Positions 1 through 8,693 of a stretch of DNA of 64,000 nucleotides are shown here, in pieces. The notes beneath the pieces were generated by a model. The model did no database searches. It had not been told where the DNA came from and saw only the letters and a program-made list of their open reading frames with translations. The stretch lies in NCBI GenBank assembly GCA_036936605.1, contig JAUPFV010000001.1, positions 122,520,771 to 122,584,770 on the forward strand, read 5' to 3'. A program made the translations under genes and the position numbers. Origin of the DNA: Limnanthes douglasii subsp. nivea (lineage: Eukaryota > Streptophyta > Magnoliopsida > Brassicales > Limnanthaceae). Numbering within the stretch: position 1 is the stretch's first letter; each line of letters opens with the position of its first letter.

Positions 1-2516
1 CGAGTGGATGCATTTAGCATCCATCTTATACCTCCAAAGAAATTTATTAAAAGTCATATCTAGCTTTTTTAGTACAGTTAAAGGAATTAAAGTACTATGC
101 ATCCAGTAATAAGGAATTTCCATGAGAATAGTGGATATAAGAGAAAGCCTTCCCCCGAAAGAAATGAATTTGTTATTACATTCAGCAATCTTTGAGTTGA
201 CATCATCAATCAGCTTGCTAAAAAAATTTCCTTTGTTGTTGCAACTTAAGTTTATTCCCAAGTAGCTTATGGGGAGGAGATCAGTTTTGAATCTAATACT
301 TACTTCCAACACAGATATCTTGATTTGTTGAAGTTTGCTTGAGGTAATTATTTGAGTTTTATCCTTGTTTATAAGCTAACCTGAAATCCTTTGATACTTA
401 TCTAGAAAACAAGATAACAACCTAATAGATGAGTTTAGACTGTTTGTACATACTAAGATATCATCAGCAAATAGATGCTAGGAATAACCATAAATGATCT
501 AAAAGCAAATTGCATTGGTTTATTTTGAGTAAAGAGATTGATTAAGCCACGAATAATGACTTCTTCACATATTATGAAGAGGCTTGAGGACTAGGGATCA
601 CCTTGCCTCAAGCCCCTTAAAGTCTTAAAGAAACCATAAACCTTCCCATTAATGAAGATAGAGATACTGAAATCCTTAATCATGTTATAAATCAGATTAA
701 TAAATTGAACAGAAAAACCAAAAAGAGCCAGAACCCTCTTCATAAATGCTATTGAAATCATGTCAAAATCTTTTGACATATCCTGCTTTACCATGATGTT
801 ACCCTTAGATGGTTTTCTGTTGAAATCGAAAGCCATCTCCTTAGCAACTAAAATATTATCATGTATATTCTATTCCTTACAACGACACCATGAGTTCTAA
901 TAATAATCTTGGGCAGAATACTAGATATCCTATCATTTATAAGCTTATAAAATATCCTATTAATCATAGTACACAAGCTAATGGGGCAGTAATGGCTCCA
1001 ATACACAGGGTTTTGAGATTTAGGAATAAGGCACAGGCCCGTAGCTAAGATCCCAGAAGGAATATCATGCCCAGATATAAAAGCATTTGTGGTATTAATT
1101 AAATCTATCTTAATTATACCCCAACAAGCTTCAAAAGAGAGAGATTGTACCCATCAATCCCAGAGGCACTAGCAGTGTTTATTGAGCTTATAGTAGACCA
1201 TAACTCATTCTCATTAGTGGCTTTCATCAGAGCATTATTTTCATCATCAGTTATGATATTGGGAATAGAATACATTATAGGATCATTCAAACATTGATTT
1301 TCCACCTCAAGATATTCATAAGTTTTCTTAGTGTAGAATATCTTGAAGTACTTCTTCGCAGAAGAGCCAATTTCATCAGAATTGAAAATCCAGTTACTTT
1401 CTTCTTTTATGCATTGAATGGTATTCTTCCTCCTCTTTTTAGAAACAAATGCATGGAACATTTTAGTGTTTCTATCACCATTAACCAACCGAGAATTATA
1501 AGTTTTTTGCTTCCAATACTCCTCATCATTTCTAAGAGCCTACGAGTATGAACTATTAGCTTTCTTCAGGTTCATTTCAGACATATTATTATTGGTATTA
1601 GTATGAAGCAATTCAACTTCCTTAACCATCCTTTCAGTCTCCTTAACATTACCAAAACATTCATTGTTCCAGGCCTTTAGACATCATTTAAGTCTCTTTA
1701 TCTTAAACCAGAAAATCTCACTTGGCAGGCCTTTAATATATATGCACTAATTCATTTCAACAACCTTTAAAAAAAAGGATCATTCAACCACATGTTCATG
1801 AATTTAAAACTCCTTTCCGTTTTGTTGAAACTATTTGAATGATTATTCATAGCTTTAATAAGAATTGGGGCATGGTTAGAACAAGTTGTGACCATGTGAA
1901 AGACCTGAGTATTGCTGAAAAAAAATTTCCAGTTAGCATTGTGCATGGCTCTATCGAGCCGGTTCCATTTCATGCCTCTGTTCCAAATAAACTTAGAGCC
2001 CAGGAACCCTGCATCCTCCAGATGGCACTAAGTGATAGTATTGATAAAGTCATCAACACTATTCTGATCATATAAATTACAACCCATTTGTTTATCGAAT
2101 GATGCAACAACATTAAAGTCACCTACAATAAGCCAACCTTTATCAGTGTTAGCAATCATCTTCAGTTGATCTCACAGATTTTGTCGATTTAACCTATTAC
2201 ATTTTGCATATACCATAGTTAAAAGAAAAATGTTATTATTAGCATGATTAACTTCTGAACTTAGGAACTGATCATGATCATTCAAAATACTAATACTCAC
2301 ATAAGAACTTCAGAAAACCCAAATCTTATTAGAAACATTAAAAGTAAAGTTAGGAAAACCCAAAGAAGCAGTAATGTCTGTGATTTTTTCAGCCTTCACC
2401 AATGGTTCTTGGATTGCCAAGATGCTAATCTTGTCAGTAAAAATAATATCTTTCAGTCTTCTAACTGTTGAAGTGTTATTAATCCCACGCAAGTTCCAAT
2501 TAAGGATCTTTATCAT
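1..2516 (-). pseudogene. LINE ORF2 remnant: endonuclease plus reverse transcriptase
   Basis: ORF2 of an L1-type element nicks target DNA and reverse-transcribes the element RNA. The start at 2516 gives MIKILNWNLRGINN, the usual N-terminus of the apurinic-type endonuclease, and is followed by an IQEP motif. At 1973-1767 the endonuclease continues with RLDRAMHNANWKFFF and a SNHAPIL sequence matching the catalytic SDH box. At 1488-1430 is GDRNTKMFHAF, the conserved linker before the RT. RT motifs follow: KQDMSKDFDMI and LRGLRQGDP (785-594), then the catalytic box FADD (460-471). Frameshifts separate these blocks. The first ATG overlaps the end of ORF1 by about 17 bases, as is common in LINEs. 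Confidence 0.85.
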
Positions 2517-3712
2517 TATCAGATAATGATTTGTGCTTCTTGTTTATCCTAGAGTATTTTAGGGATTTCATTATTGTGTTGCTTGGTTTATTAATCTTCC
2601 TTGCTGACTTAAGATTTTTCTTTATTATAGTGCTGAAATCCTGAGCCACTGGAGAAGACACATTTCTTATAGGAAAATGTTGCAGGCTTCCAATGTTTTC
2701 TTGGATAAGAGAGTTCAAGCTATATTCTTCAAGCAAATCATGTTGATCACAATTGCTGCTCAAAAGTTGGATAGCTTCTATTAGTTCTGTGTCAATTTGT
2801 GAATTTCCTATAGTCATTATAGAATTATTTTCACTAACAGAATTAGTATCTTCTTTATGTTAAGTATAGATTTCCTCTTTTGATGTATCTTTCTTTTGTT
2901 ATTTTGTAACTATTATCGACTTAACATTTGGAATAAAATCATTATTTGAACAAACAACTTCAAGATCTGCCTCACCAGATTTGTGTTCTATTTCATTTGC
3001 TATGTTTCCAGTAACTTGTTGTATTTCATTACGTTTAATCTGCCACACCATTTCTTCATCAGAGACCTTCTTGTTAAAATAATATTTCTTGCAATCTTAA
3101 ACATTATGACTCAGATGAAAGCAAGAACAGCAGTAAGAAGGCATATTTTATTATTTAATAGAGATCCAACATCCATCATTAATATTGAAACCTATCCACA
3201 TTCTGCTATGAATTTTCAACGAAACATCTAATTCAATCAGGGCATAAGCTGCATTTTTGCAGACTCTGTTTTCGTCAGGGACTTCAACCTTGTAAACAGT
3301 TCCAACTGAAGCGACAATTTCCTTTATGAATTCCTTATTGTACAGAAATTCCGGAATGCTTTCAAGTTTCACCCAAACCATAGTTATTCGGCATTCAATT
3401 TTAGGTTTAAACTCATGTGTCCAACGCATGATCCTCATCATTGAAGATCCAACTTTCCACACGTTCTTGGACCAGAACCTGCTTACATCTTTTTTCAATT
3501 CGAATTCTATAAAAACGTGATGCGAGTCCCAATTAGCAAAACTAGAAAGTCCCTTTAAACTTAAATACAATCAAGAAACTATTCATAATATCCTTTTTGG
3601 CAATCCTAAAGAAAACTTCCCAATCAGCGTAGTTGGAGAATTGTGTAACAGAATGTCTTTAGTTTCCTTTGAAAACTGAATCGATATATGGTTCTCCTTC
3701 TTTATAATCCAT
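2500..3712 (-). pseudogene. LINE ORF1 remnant: DUF4283-like RNA-binding protein with zinc knuckle
   Basis: ORF1 of plant L1 elements encodes a nucleic-acid-binding protein of the retrotransposon particle. The segment 3570-3151 reads through a typical DUF4283 pattern (FIEFELKKDVSRFW, then VWVKLESIPEFLYN). Just downstream, minus-strand codons near 3144-3094 give a CX2CX4HX4C knuckle (YCCSCFHLSHNV, stop, DC), so an in-frame TAA sits inside the zinc finger. The C-terminal part (2817-2500) is rich in Lys, Asn and Ser and ends in a stop that overlaps the ORF2 start. Several frameshifts lie in between. Confidence 0.75.
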
Positions 3713-4954
3713 TATGATTGAAATTTATTTTCTGGATGGTTTAGATGCTGTTTTTTTAAGAAAGCGGCATAGGGTTTCTTCTTGACATATGCCTCAAGCA
3801 TAATATTATATTTCTGATTCTTGGACAAAGTTGAGAACTCTTCTTCTTCGTATACTTCATTGTTCCTAATCTCCGTGATGTAAATAAACACGGGCGAGAA
3901 AGAGAGAAAGACGAAGCAGGAATGAAGAACGAATTAGACTGAATTCATCATAAACAATTCCTTTTAAACAAATAATCACCCTACCTTTTAACATTAGAAA
4001 CTGTCGTATAAAGAAAATGAAAATTGCATCTTTATAAAATTTTAGAGTAGCTATTATTACTATTTCTAAAAGTAAACTCCAAAGCAGTGAAAAACAAATA
4101 TTAAATGTTTGTTTAACTGGTCCAAAAACATTCATAACAGATATTTTAATTATAATAGTACAATATTAATATTTTATTATAATAATAAAATTGAAATTAA
4201 TTAAGTTACTAGTTATAGTATTTTAACATTAAAAGTAAAATGAAAACTAATTATATTTTTATACGGTTTTAAGTATTGAATTTGTTTAATTTATTTGTTT
4301 TAGTTATTTAAATTTGTTTAATTAAATTGTTTAAATTATGTTTAATTTATTTGTTTGATTTATTTAGTTGTATTTAATTGAATTGTTTATTTTATTTAAT
4401 TAATTTGATTGCACTGTTTGGTTTATTTGTTTAATGTATTTTAATCCAATGTACAATTATTTAACTGATTATACATAACATAATTTAAAATTATATAACT
4501 ATTATACTCCACAGTAAAACTATAATTAAAATATAATTTGAAAATAACATAATAATTATATATAAAAAATAATAATATTTTGTAATATATGTGACAATAA
4601 AGTTATAACTTGTAATACTATATTATAATCGAACCATAGTGAAGGAGAAATAATAAAACTATTTTATAACCCATAATGAAACTATAATACAGCTACCAAA
4701 CATTATAATCATAGTATAATAATATTTTTTATGTCAAACAATAAGATGGTTTATCTATTCTACAGTAACAAAACTAATATATTGTATATAACAACACTCT
4801 CGTAATATTTATAATTCTGTGTTGACCGACAGTCGGTTCACACCATCTTGCATAATATTTCAGACTATCGTGAACACGTCAGATTTTACCGTGTTACATC
4901 GCGTTAGACGCTTCTCATTACAAGAATAATGGAAGGGGGCTGGATGGGTGTCAC
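3713..4954. other. AT-rich sequence without a recognisable gene
   Basis: No coding signal is visible. The segment 4140-4800 is almost pure A/T with low-complexity TTTAATTTATTTG-type runs. 4800-4950 is less AT-rich but holds no motif I recognise. Confidence 0.6.
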
Positions 4955-5380
4955 TAGGCTGTGCTCGGTTTTGGAGAGTTCGGAAGCGGACCAAAACCAA
5001 ACGGATCCAGCTTTAACGGTTTGGTTTTTAAAAATCGAAATTGAAATCGAAACAATAAAATCGGTGGGAACCGAATCGAAAAACGAGTAGAACCGATTAG
5101 AAATTGAACCGATAAAATTTGTAAGCCGATAAAATTGATACGGAACCGAACAGATAAAACCGGTAAATCGGAAGAACGGAAAATCGAACCAATAAAATCA
5201 TTAGAACCGATTTTATTTTAATATTTCATTAGTATATTATATAGTCAAGGTTAATAATCAATTATATAAAAAAAATTAAAAATTAAAAATTAATTTTTAA
5301 TTTTTAAAAATTAAAATTTTGAAAATCAAATTATAGTTGGATTTTTTTTTTAAATAGACCAAACCAAACCGATAACAAAC
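4955..5380. mobile_element. Left part of an older GGTTCGG-type (hAT-like) element, split by the Gypsy insertion
   Basis: From 4955 (TAGGCTGTGCTCGG) the sequence is full of degenerate AACCGAACCGATAAAATCGG-type units, the subterminal style of many plant hAT-like non-autonomous elements. It breaks at 5380, where the Gypsy element starts, and the same style resumes at 13188. The two parts together would be about 620 bp, similar to the two well-delimited hAT-like elements in this window (603 and 881 bp). The flanking 8-mers (4947-4954 and 13384-13391) agree at only 5 of 8 positions, so the termini are uncertain. Confidence 0.45.
5376..5380. repeat. Target site duplication, left copy (CAAAC)
   Basis: CAAAC immediately precedes the LTR terminus TGATATAGAG at 5381 and matches CAAAC at 13183-13187, directly after the outer end of the 5' LTR. 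Five bases is the usual duplication for Ty3/Gypsy integrase. Confidence 0.85.
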
Positions 5381-5393
5381 TGATATAGAGTGA
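5381..5393 (-). repeat. Residual 3' LTR terminus (13 bp)
   Basis: The 13 bases TGATATAGAGTGA equal the first 13 bases of the 5' LTR as read on the + strand (12850-12862) and abut the left target duplication. The next base departs from the LTR and enters the chimeric gene region. This is all that remains of a 3' LTR expected to be about 333 bp. Confidence 0.8.
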
Positions 5394-5408
5394 GCTTGGC
5401 CCAGCCGC

Positions 5409-5846
5409 TTTGATCCCAGGTTGTAATACAGGTAGAGCATCCGCTTGATGACCCCCGCCAGAAGCAGCAACATTCCATCCCCATGCACTTGGGATGGGTA
5501 TTCCTAGGCCTCTGGGTAACCAAAGTGTTCCAGATCTGTTTGCACCTCCCATTTCATTTCTACAGATAACAAGTTCACTGGGATGAGTAAGTGGAGACGG
5601 TTTATCTGACTGCTGCTGCCGATTTGGTTCTCGACTGTGACTTCCACTTTCACCTTCATTGGCTAGTCTTGTCTGTGGTATTGGAACTCTGAGCCTTGTT
5701 TCTTCGAATGAGCCGTAAAATAGAGATTCTGGGAGAGTCCTTGGCTCAGATTCAACTCCATTTATCGGTAGTTGATGTACCTTGACTTGGCTGAGACTAG
5801 TTTGTCGAGGGGATGTCATAGAAATAGATGTATTAGATGATGTACC
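5409..5846 (-). pseudogene. Captured fragment, unidentified Ser/Pro-rich protein
   Basis: This is codons about 479-624 of a 649-codon open frame that runs from 7280 to 5331. The peptide is hydrophilic and protein-like (blocks such as [15 protein letters not shown] and [20 protein letters not shown]), without low-complexity decay or stops. Base composition is higher in G+C than the surrounding AT-rich DNA, as expected for plant coding sequence. I do not recognise the family. It lies between another unidentified captured piece and the LTR stub. Confidence 0.5.
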
Positions 5847-6110
5847 AGTGAACAATACTGTGATTCTAGCTGCTGTAAAGTCTATGTCTGGAAATGAAAT
5901 CGTCAAAATATCGAAGAAGAGATTGTGTACGTTTTTGGATTTATATTGTACCTCGTGTGACAAACCATAAAACTGGACTGAGTATTTGAGCATGGACTGC
6001 GCATAAGATACAAGTCCCATAACTCTGACATACTCAGTTATGTCAACATGATAATCAACCTGCCGTGAATGCAATACAGCGTTTCCATCTCCGCTAATGA
6101 AAGCAGAGTT
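5847..6110 (-). pseudogene. Captured fragment, unidentified protein
   Basis: Codons about 391-478 of the chimeric frame read as normal protein (for example [20 protein letters not shown]) with no stop. It follows directly on the DEAD-box piece, without the next expected helicase motifs, so a template junction is placed near 6110. The second half may be a different source or a wrong frame. No function is proposed. Confidence 0.4.
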
Positions 6111-6269
6111 CATCCTCTTCCACAAACTAGGCAACATATGTAGAACAAAAGCAACAGTCTTACCTGAACCCGTCTCAGCAACACCAATTACATTACGGTG
6201 CAGTAATCCAAGAGGAATAACAGCCATCTGAATTGGAGACGGCTTCTTATATCCGGCTCTATCGACAGC
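6111..6269 (-). pseudogene. Captured fragment of a PRP28-type DEAD-box RNA helicase
   Basis: Codons 338-390 of the chimeric frame contain the Q motif ([19 protein letters not shown]) followed at the usual spacing by Walker A ([13 protein letters not shown]). The wording is closest to plant DEAD-box helicase 21/PRP28, a spliceosomal ATPase that unwinds U1 from the 5' splice site. Only about 53 residues are present; motifs Ia, DEAD and SAT are missing, so it cannot be a helicase. It sits in frame with the P450 and polygalacturonase pieces upstream. Junctions on both sides are abrupt. The family is certain; the PRP28 assignment is likely. Confidence 0.75.
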
Positions 6270-6590
6270 CATAACACTCTGAAAAGCATAGAGGTAGTCC
6301 TGCAATGAAGTTGTCGGCTCAAACATGGAAAAATAAGTCCACAGAATCAACGACTGCAATACTTCTCTTTTACGATGATAGGACAAATCAGGCAACACAA
6401 AGGCCAATATAAATATCGTTTGTGCCGCAGTATCTTGGATATTGTCTTGTGTGCCAATGTTTAATAGAAGCTCATTAAAGCATAGTAACCCAAAATTGAG
6501 ACAAAACCCATCAACTGATATAAATGTAACCCGGAGATCAGTGTTTGCCATTTCTTTTTCAATAGTCCAATTGCCTGCAAACAATAGCAC
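6270..6590 (-). pseudogene. Captured fragment, unidentified helical protein
   Basis: Codons about 231-337 read as a well-formed protein segment (for example [20 protein letters not shown] and [19 protein letters not shown]) with alternating hydrophobic residues typical of helical repeats. There is no stop or intron. I cannot assign the family. It starts after the polygalacturonase wording and ends where the helicase Q motif begins. Confidence 0.5.
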
Positions 6591-6776
6591 CTTTGGATCC
6601 GAGTTATTCGGGTCAACTGGTGCTATAATAGCTCTGTCAATCTGAATGACTAACTTGAAAGCACAAGGACCCTTAAATCTCGCCGCGTTAACCAAACAGT
6701 GTCGAGCTGGTGGAACCAGAAGTAGTGATTTAGGTGTAGAGCAAGCGACGTCCCATGCCCTTAAACAGTGTTGATT
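6591..6776 (-). pseudogene. Captured fragment of a polygalacturonase (glycosyl hydrolase 28)
   Basis: Codons about 169-230 give [17 protein letters not shown], then [20 protein letters not shown] and PVDPNN. This is the N-terminal region of plant pectin-degrading polygalacturonases, where AW.AAC, FKGPC and IDGTIIAP are conserved. The catalytic NTD, DD and HG boxes of the C-terminal half are absent, so it is non-functional. It lies in the same frame as the CYP72A piece. The stretch between them (6777-6848) is not assigned. Confidence 0.7.
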
Positions 6777-6848
6777 TCCGTCATCCATCGCAGAATGTAG
6801 ATAGATGAAAGCATGCCCGAAAATCTTCTTTTCATGCGTTCGAGGATA

Positions 6849-7721
6849 CTCCAAGCTGATCAACCCATCAAAATCAGGTTTGTTTTTCCCAAACACTCGC
6901 ATGATTTCTTCTCTTGCACGAGATTTCCAGTCTTGATATTTAGCCAACAAAAGAAGTGTCCAAACAAGCAATACTGAAGTAGTTTCATGGCCAGCAAAGT
7001 AAAACAGTTTACATTCCTCGATCACATCATTAATACTCATACCGACCTTTTTGTTATCTCCATGTTTTTGAATTTCCTTGTGGTTTGATTCCAAAAGGAT
7101 GCCTAACAAATCATCCTTGCCGGTATTATCGCATGCTTTCATACTCTTCTCTCTTTTGGAGATGATATATTTTAGCAAATTTCGACTTTGACTCTCCACT
7201 TGCTTCATTTTTTTGTTCATCGTAGTTGGTAAAAACCTTTTTCCAGGAAAGTAAACTGTATTAAAAATTTGAGTAGTCAATTTCGTTTGTTGGTGAATGA
7301 GTTCGAAGATTCTTTTGCCGTCCTTGTAGCTGCTACCAAAGGCTGTTCGTCAGATCACCTCAGCCGTTAAACTTTTTAGAAAAGGCCACACATCGATATC
7401 ACATGATCCTTCAGCTGATACAAGGTCGTCCCACTTGGTAATCATGTCAAGACAGCTTTGCTCCATTTCGGATAACATGCTCCTGAGTTTCTCTACATGA
7501 AAGGCAGGGTTGATGATCTTTCTGCGCTGAGCCCATTCGTCTCCCTCGAGGTTTAAGATTCCATCTACCAGTAACTTAAACATAGGGTTTGAATGTGGCT
7601 TTGGGAAATCATACATCTTAGTGAGTATTACTTTTATCTGCTCAGGATTCATTACGGTCACCCTTGGTGTCGGACCAGCCCATGTAAAATAATTTTTCCC
7701 GTAATTTTTTACTATCATGGT
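6849..7721 (-). pseudogene. Captured intronless fragment of a CYP72A-family cytochrome P450
   Basis: About 290 codons of a plant CYP72A enzyme, a membrane-bound monooxygenase. Visible are YGKNYFTWAGPTPRVTVMNP near the N-terminus, AQRRKIINPAFHVEKL (helix C region), and the I-helix oxygen-binding motif FAGHETTS at 6996-6973. The K-helix ExxR, PERF and heme-binding Cys loop are missing because the sequence leaves the family after FDGLISLE (6849). One TGA (7354-7352) replaces a Ser codon in AEVI-S-RTAFG. CYP72A genes normally have several introns; none interrupts these 873 bases, which suggests an mRNA origin. The N-terminus is fused in frame to an RPN2 fragment. Confidence 0.85.
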
Positions 7722-7955
7722 AGCACCCTGGGGCAAGTATGGCGCCATCAATGATCTTCTGTTATGTAGGCAGCCCTTGTGAATAACACCTAGTCCATCA
7801 GTGGCACTATACTTAGCCCAATTGATTGTCGCGCATAATCAGTCCAGATTGTACCTCAGGACTGTATTTACAGTCGTTCCAGCATACATTATTGCATTAG
7901 CGTAGATTATAGCACTATGACAGATACCAGTCCTCATATTGACAGACTGCAGAAT
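7722..7955 (-). pseudogene. Captured fragment of 26S proteasome subunit RPN2 (PSMD1)
   Basis: The frame reads LQSVNMRTGICHSAIIYANA, IMYAGTTVNTVLR, TINWAKYSATDGLGVIHKG and RRSLMAPYLPQGA. This is the PC-repeat toroid entry of RPN2, the large scaffold of the proteasome lid and base, where CHSAT.CANAIMHAGTTVDTFLR and ATNWAKFSATAGLGVIHRG are nearly invariant. A TGA replaces the Trp of the LDWLSR motif. About 78 codons are present, in the same frame and strand as the P450 that follows after LPQGA. No intron is seen. Confidence 0.8.
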
Positions 7956-8454
7956 TTAAACTTGTGATTGTTGTGATGGTCTCCGTTTTCCCTTTTTTTT
8001 TCTTCTTTTTCGAACTCGTTCCCTTCTGAATTTCTGTTCTCCATTGTTTCCAGAAGGTTTGGTTGGTGGAAAACACAGTAGTAAATAGTTTCCACTGATA
8101 TATATTTTTATATCTTTTATTTTTAGTTTTGAATTCGACATGGTATACTGGATATCATATCTTTTATCCACTGATTCATCCGTAGGAAAAGAAAAGAAAC
8201 TTGAATTTGAAATTCCTTCTTTTCTTTTCGATGAAAAGAATGGTGTGAAAGGTATTATTTCGTGATTCTTAGATCTAGATCCTCTTTTGTTCTTAGGATT
8301 AGAGAAAGAATTAGTGTTTACCTTATCGAAAGAATACGAGACGTTTTTTGGTGTTACCCAATCGTCTTCATCCTCATCGGTGAATACATCATAAATCGGA
8401 TCGTCTTCATCCTCATCACCGTATACATCATAAATCGGATCTCCATAGTCTGAC
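7956..8454 (-). pseudogene. Unidentified acidic then basic coding-like segment
   Basis: Read in the same frame as the RPN2 piece, this gives an acidic duplicated unit (DPIYDVYGDEDED, then DPIYDVFTDEDED), a middle part, and a very basic end (RRERVRKRRKKKGKRRPSQQ) before a TAA at 7958-7956. The acidic PIYD units resemble gag-pol linkers of plant Gypsy elements, but I cannot assign it. It joins the inverted Gypsy fragment at about 8454. Confidence 0.35.
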
Positions 8455-8692
8455 CAAGGCTTTCCTTCCTTACAACTTCGAGCGGGAACTCTACCAGCGA
8501 CTCCAGCATCTTCGTCAGCGATTCCTTATGCAGACGACTCTTCTGATGGGGAGACCGGTTCTGATTCGAGGGCGAATCTTCTCTTCCCCGGCGGGAATGA
8601 TGCAGACAGTCCGGTGAATTGACAGTTTGGAGCTCCGGTGTCAGATTTTGACCCACAGCACCTTGTTTCGAAGGAAACGACGTCACAAACGC
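8455..8692 (+). repeat. Inverted fragment of the same Gypsy family (gag piece, pol end, 97-bp LTR start)
   Basis: On the + strand 8455-8520 encodes KAFLPYNFERELYQRLQHLR, matching gag at 12355-12290 on the minus strand. 8521-8597 reads as the end of a pol frame (SRANLLFPGGNDAD). 8598-8692 matches the outer 95 bases of the 5' LTR (13182-13088) but in the opposite orientation. Gag, pol end and LTR are collapsed together, so this is an internally deleted copy joined head-on to the main element at 8693. Confidence 0.8.
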
Positions 8693-8693
8693 T

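Larger units (their letters stand above)
1..3712 (-). mobile_element. LINE (L1-type) retrotransposon, copy 1, decayed, continues past left edge
   Basis: Two consecutive reading frames on the minus strand have plant L1 order: an ORF1 with a DUF4283-like region and zinc knuckle (about 3712-2500), then an ORF2 with endonuclease (from 2516) and reverse transcriptase (about 1300 to the left edge). Many stops and frameshifts show it is dead. The 3' end lies outside the window, so poly(A) and target duplications cannot be checked. The 5' limit is set at the first plausible ORF1 codon near 3712; a 5' UTR may extend to about 3870. Confidence 0.85.

Noticed and set aside
1294..3520. Several + strand ORFs of 60-85 codons
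   Set aside because: All are antisense to recognisable LINE ORF1/ORF2 sequence.
5331..7280. A single functional 649-aa gene
   Set aside because: It mixes pieces of unrelated families, lacks the catalytic parts of each, starts with a non-ATG codon in mid-P450 and lies inside a retrotransposon insertion. It is listed as captured fragments.
5394..8454. Pack-MULE or Helitron as the vehicle of the gene fragments
   Set aside because: No MULE-like terminal repeats with 9-bp duplication and no Helitron-type 3' hairpin with CTRR end were found at the borders, whereas a perfect Gypsy-type 5-bp duplication and LTR ends enclose the region.
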